From: Typhlomys cinereus
Lineage: Eukaryota; Chordata; Mammalia; Rodentia; Platacanthomyidae
Assembly (NCBI GenBank): GCA_023101885.1
Contig: JALPQD010000225.1
Location: 3,534,001-3,598,000 of the forward strand
Length of the DNA stretch: 64,000 nucleotides
Direction: 5' to 3'
The number at the start of each line of letters is the position of its first letter. Within the stretch, counting starts at the first letter, position 1. The position numbers and the translations under genes are program-made. Shown one piece after another: positions 63,774-64,000 of this stretch. The notes below the pieces were generated by a model. That model ran no database searches, was not told the origin of the DNA, and saw only the letters and a program-made list of their open reading frames with translations.

Positions 63774-64000
63774 TTGGTAGAATCTGCACAAAACAAATGT
63801 TGTTTTCTCCAGAGTACAAAGTTTTACAGTCTAGAAACCTGTGTAGGATACTTATCCCAACGAAGTGCACATGCTACATATGACTTCCCAAAGAAGTGCA
63901 CATGCTACATATGACTGTGTGCCCTCTTCACTTGGTTCACTGTTTTGGAAGGGAAGGACATGCATGAATATGTTTCATGGCAACGTCGTTAAACAAGTGT
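63774..64000 (+). repeat. Sat-2 HOR copy f, cut by window edge
   Basis: Start of a further HOR copy after TTGGTAGAATCTGC. It contains the 31 bp internal duplication at 63,855-63,916 and ends in the first subtype (AAGGGAAGGACATGC) at the window edge, so the ordered array probably continues. Confidence 0.8.
63855..63916 (+). repeat. 31-bp internal tandem duplication
   Basis: Two copies, the first starting CCCAACGAAGTG. It is present in the HOR copy at the right edge but absent from copies c, d and e just upstream. Confidence 0.88.

Larger units (their letters stand above)
45029..64000 (+). repeat. Sat-2: ~168-169-bp tandem satellite array
   Basis: About 112 head-to-tail monomers. The CACTTGG landmark recurs at 45,580, 45,748 and 45,917, giving a period of 168-169 bp. 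Shared landmarks in order are CACTTGGTTCACTATTTTGG, AAAATCATGGCCTGCGTGAA, CAAAACAAGTATGATTTTCT, CCTGAACACAAA, TATAGAAACTTCTGTAGGAT, ACTTATCCCTAAGAAGTGCA and CAACATTTGACTCTGAGTCC. All are in the same orientation. The length is in the nucleosome-repeat class used by many centromeric satellites, but the sequence is not one I recognise. Monomers fall into several subtypes. Sat-2 shows no visible similarity to Sat-1. The array is cut by the right edge of the window. Confidence 0.95.

Noticed and set aside
45096..63870. Many reading frames of 60-149 residues in Sat-2, the longest at 49,843-50,292 on the minus strand.
   Set aside because: They cross monomer boundaries, occur on both strands in the same places, and translate the repeat itself (recurring phrases such as FQNSEPS or SSSLGSLFWK). 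Lengths vary with random stops. No promoter, splice or domain evidence supports them.
45029..64000. Sat-2 as a form of primate alpha satellite, based on similar monomer length and the words AGAAACTTCT and TTTGGAAAA.
   Set aside because: Only short scattered words agree; the overall sequence does not align with the alpha consensus that I know, and no CENP-B box was seen. Similar length alone is not evidence of kinship.
1..64000. Inverted segments or strand switches within the arrays.
   Set aside because: Key words of both families (CTAATTAGCCTTGAT and CACTTGGTTCAC) were seen only on the plus strand throughout.
1..64000. Telomere repeats or a chromosome end.
   Set aside because: No run of TTAGGG/CCCTAA or a similar telomeric unit is visible. 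AT-rich CCTAATTAG words belong to the 61 bp monomer.

Overview
This 64 kb window holds no gene that I can support. It is satellite DNA from end to end: two unrelated tandem-repeat families that meet at one sharp junction near 45,027-45,029. Long arrays of short monomers arranged in multi-kilobase higher-order repeats (HORs) point to a large eukaryotic genome, most likely an animal centromeric, pericentromeric or subtelomeric block. I cannot name the species or the satellite families. I saw no telomere repeat, rRNA, tRNA, transposon or gene.

Left part, 1-45,028 (Sat-1). Monomers of 61 bp run head to tail in one orientation. The consensus in blocks is ACACCTGGTCCTAATTAG, CCTTGATTGCCC, ACACCTGTGTCACTGAAATT, GCTAATTGGAA. 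It carries two CACCTG E-boxes 30-31 bp apart and a TAATTA homeodomain-type core. From 1 to about 28,648 the monomers form six copies of a very long HOR: full length 5,277 bp (about 87 monomers), with shorter copies of 3,392, 5,219 and 4,607 bp and a last copy that breaks off. From 28,649 the array is more diverged and built from other blocks, including a nearly identical 4,765 bp tandem duplication at 33,930-43,459. The last 1.5 kb before the junction is made of degenerate monomers.

Right part, 45,029-64,000 (Sat-2). Monomers of about 168-169 bp, again in one orientation. They share landmarks such as CACTTGGTTCACTATTTTGG, a GGATA-CT-TATCC dyad and, in many monomers, the perfect palindrome GAAGTGCACTTC. 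The region near the junction and the middle are mosaics of several monomer subtypes. From about 59,700 to the right edge a five-monomer HOR of 840-842 bp appears, with three nearly identical copies and a final copy reduced to four monomers.

Interpretation (inference): the best-ordered 5.3 kb HORs lie at the left edge and the best-ordered 5-mers at the right edge, so the window probably spans the degenerate border between two arrays whose homogeneous cores lie outside it. The 4,765 bp duplication close to the junction shows that the gradient is not simple. The many open reading frames are by-products of repetition. The points of interest are repeat architecture, recombination scars and possible protein-binding phasing, not encoded proteins. 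All identity statements come from reading by eye, not from computed alignments.
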